A DNA stretch of 64,000 bases, taken from assembly GCF_016772315.1 (NCBI RefSeq), contig NZ_CP053482.1:2294001-2358000 (forward strand). Reading direction: 5' to 3'. A program made the translations under genes and the position numbers. The notes under the pieces were generated by a model. The model was not told the DNA's origin, searched no databases, and was given only the letters and a program-made list of their open reading frames with translations. Shown here in pieces: positions 63,619 through 64,000 of the stretch. The stretch comes from Thiothrix subterranea. Its GTDB lineage: Bacteria; Pseudomonadota; Gammaproteobacteria; Thiotrichales; Thiotrichaceae. Every line of letters begins with the position of its first letter. Within the stretch, counting starts at the first letter, position 1.

Positions 63619-64000
63619 TTAGAAATGGGCTTTGATCATGAACGCCGGGTTGCTTTCGTTTACGCCGTCAATCCCGAATTTGTTTTTCCATTCGGCGTGT
63701 TCAATCCCTACGTAAATCGGCTTTTTGGTGTTGAACAATTGCTTGCCTGCATCCCACTTGATTTGCGAGGTGAAGTTGGTTTCGGCGGCATGGTCGTCTT
63801 GTGCGGTGCTGGCATCAATAAAACCGTCGTATTGGAATTCGGCTTTGCCCACTTTGAAAGGTAACGCCCAAGTAACCGTGGCTTGTTCGTCATCGGCGAT
63901 TTTTTCGTTATTGACCTTGTACAGATTGACGTTGACGTATTTGAATTTGGGGACATTCAAACCCACGCCGACCCCGGCGAGGTAGTTGTCAAAACTGGGC
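63619..64000 (-). CDS. Tsx-like nucleoside-channel outer membrane protein, C-terminal part (5' cut by window)
   Basis: The minus-strand frame is open to the window edge, so the N-terminus is missing. The visible 127 residues have the alternating pattern of outer-membrane beta strands: SFDNYLAGVGVGLNVPKFKY, VNVNLYKVNN, ATVTWALPFKVGKAEFQYDG, FTSQIKWDAGKQLF, KKPIYVGIEHAEWKNKFGI, and a C-terminal Phe (AFMIKAHF) typical of porin assembly signals. The nearest family is Tsx/OmpK, nucleoside channels. Its position immediately upstream of xdhA and the BMP-type importer fits nucleoside or purine uptake across the outer membrane. Confidence 0.85.
   Translation of the reverse strand, partial: PSFDNYLAGVGVGLNVPKFKYVNVNLYKVNNEKIADDEQATVTWALPFKVGKAEFQYDGFIDASTAQDDHAAETNFTSQIKWDAGKQLFNTKKPIYVGIEHAEWKNKFGIDGVNESNPAFMIKAHF

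Overview
The window reads as chromosomal DNA of a gammaproteobacterium. The best guess is a filamentous sulfur oxidiser of the Thiotrichales (Thiothrix-like). This is inferred from protein style, moderate GC, a Calvin-cycle-type class II aldolase beside tkt-gap-pgk-pyk, an S-adenosylhomocysteine (SAH) riboswitch, a dihaem cytochrome c and abundant short palindromic repeats. It is not proven. No insertion sequence, prophage or CRISPR array is visible. Coding density is very high and many genes overlap by 1-20 bases.

Layout. 1-9 kb: end of a Pat-type acetyltransferase, thiD, a PIN-domain toxin-antitoxin pair, thiE, an anchored protein of unknown function, hemL, and an overlapping secreted protease/FHA membrane protein pair. 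8.2-12.6 kb (minus): SAH riboswitch-metK-ahcY-metF-rsmE, the activated-methyl cycle. 12.9-19.9 kb (plus): tkt-gap-pgk-pyk-fba, lower glycolysis and Calvin cycle, ending in a clear terminator. 20.6-32 kb (minus): a long co-directional run hisA-[restriction endonuclease-DNA methyltransferase]-hisF-unknown-hisE-tatABC-gpmI-thiS-thiG-trmB-purU-alkene reductase. 32-36.8 kb (plus): frameshifted msrA, queG, a small lipoprotein, pdxH, an ICMT-like methyltransferase, a DUF3298 lipoprotein and an orphan cobH/cbiC.

36.8-48.4 kb is a defence and resistance region. One tightly packed minus-strand operon runs antitoxin-MazF-split C5 methyltransferase (alpha, beta)-BsoBI/AvaI-like endonuclease-uvrD. Divergent from it is a YaiI/YqxD gene. 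Then come the arsJ/GAPDH organoarsenical export pair with a divergent arsR, a large type IIG restriction-modification enzyme and tRNA-Arg(CCG). With the his-operon pair, three restriction-modification systems lie within 20 kb.

48.6-52.8 kb: dihaem cytochrome c, an ABC exporter and creD. 52.9-64 kb (minus): a purine acquisition and catabolism block. It encodes a Tsx-like outer-membrane channel (cut by the window end), XdhA, XdhB, XdhC, a BMP-family ABC importer (ATPase, two permeases, binding protein) and guanine deaminase. Together these would import purine nucleosides or bases and carry guanine through xanthine to urate.

Most noteworthy: (i) the antitoxin-toxin-split methyltransferase-endonuclease-helicase operon, whose methyltransferase has the same two-gene layout as the known M.AquI; (ii) a restriction-modification pair seamlessly embedded in the his operon, which also lacks hisI at its usual place; (iii) a perfect 27-bp inverted repeat inserted in frame inside xdhC; (iv) a symmetric inverted repeat that could serve as promoter and operator for both directions at 41.75 kb.
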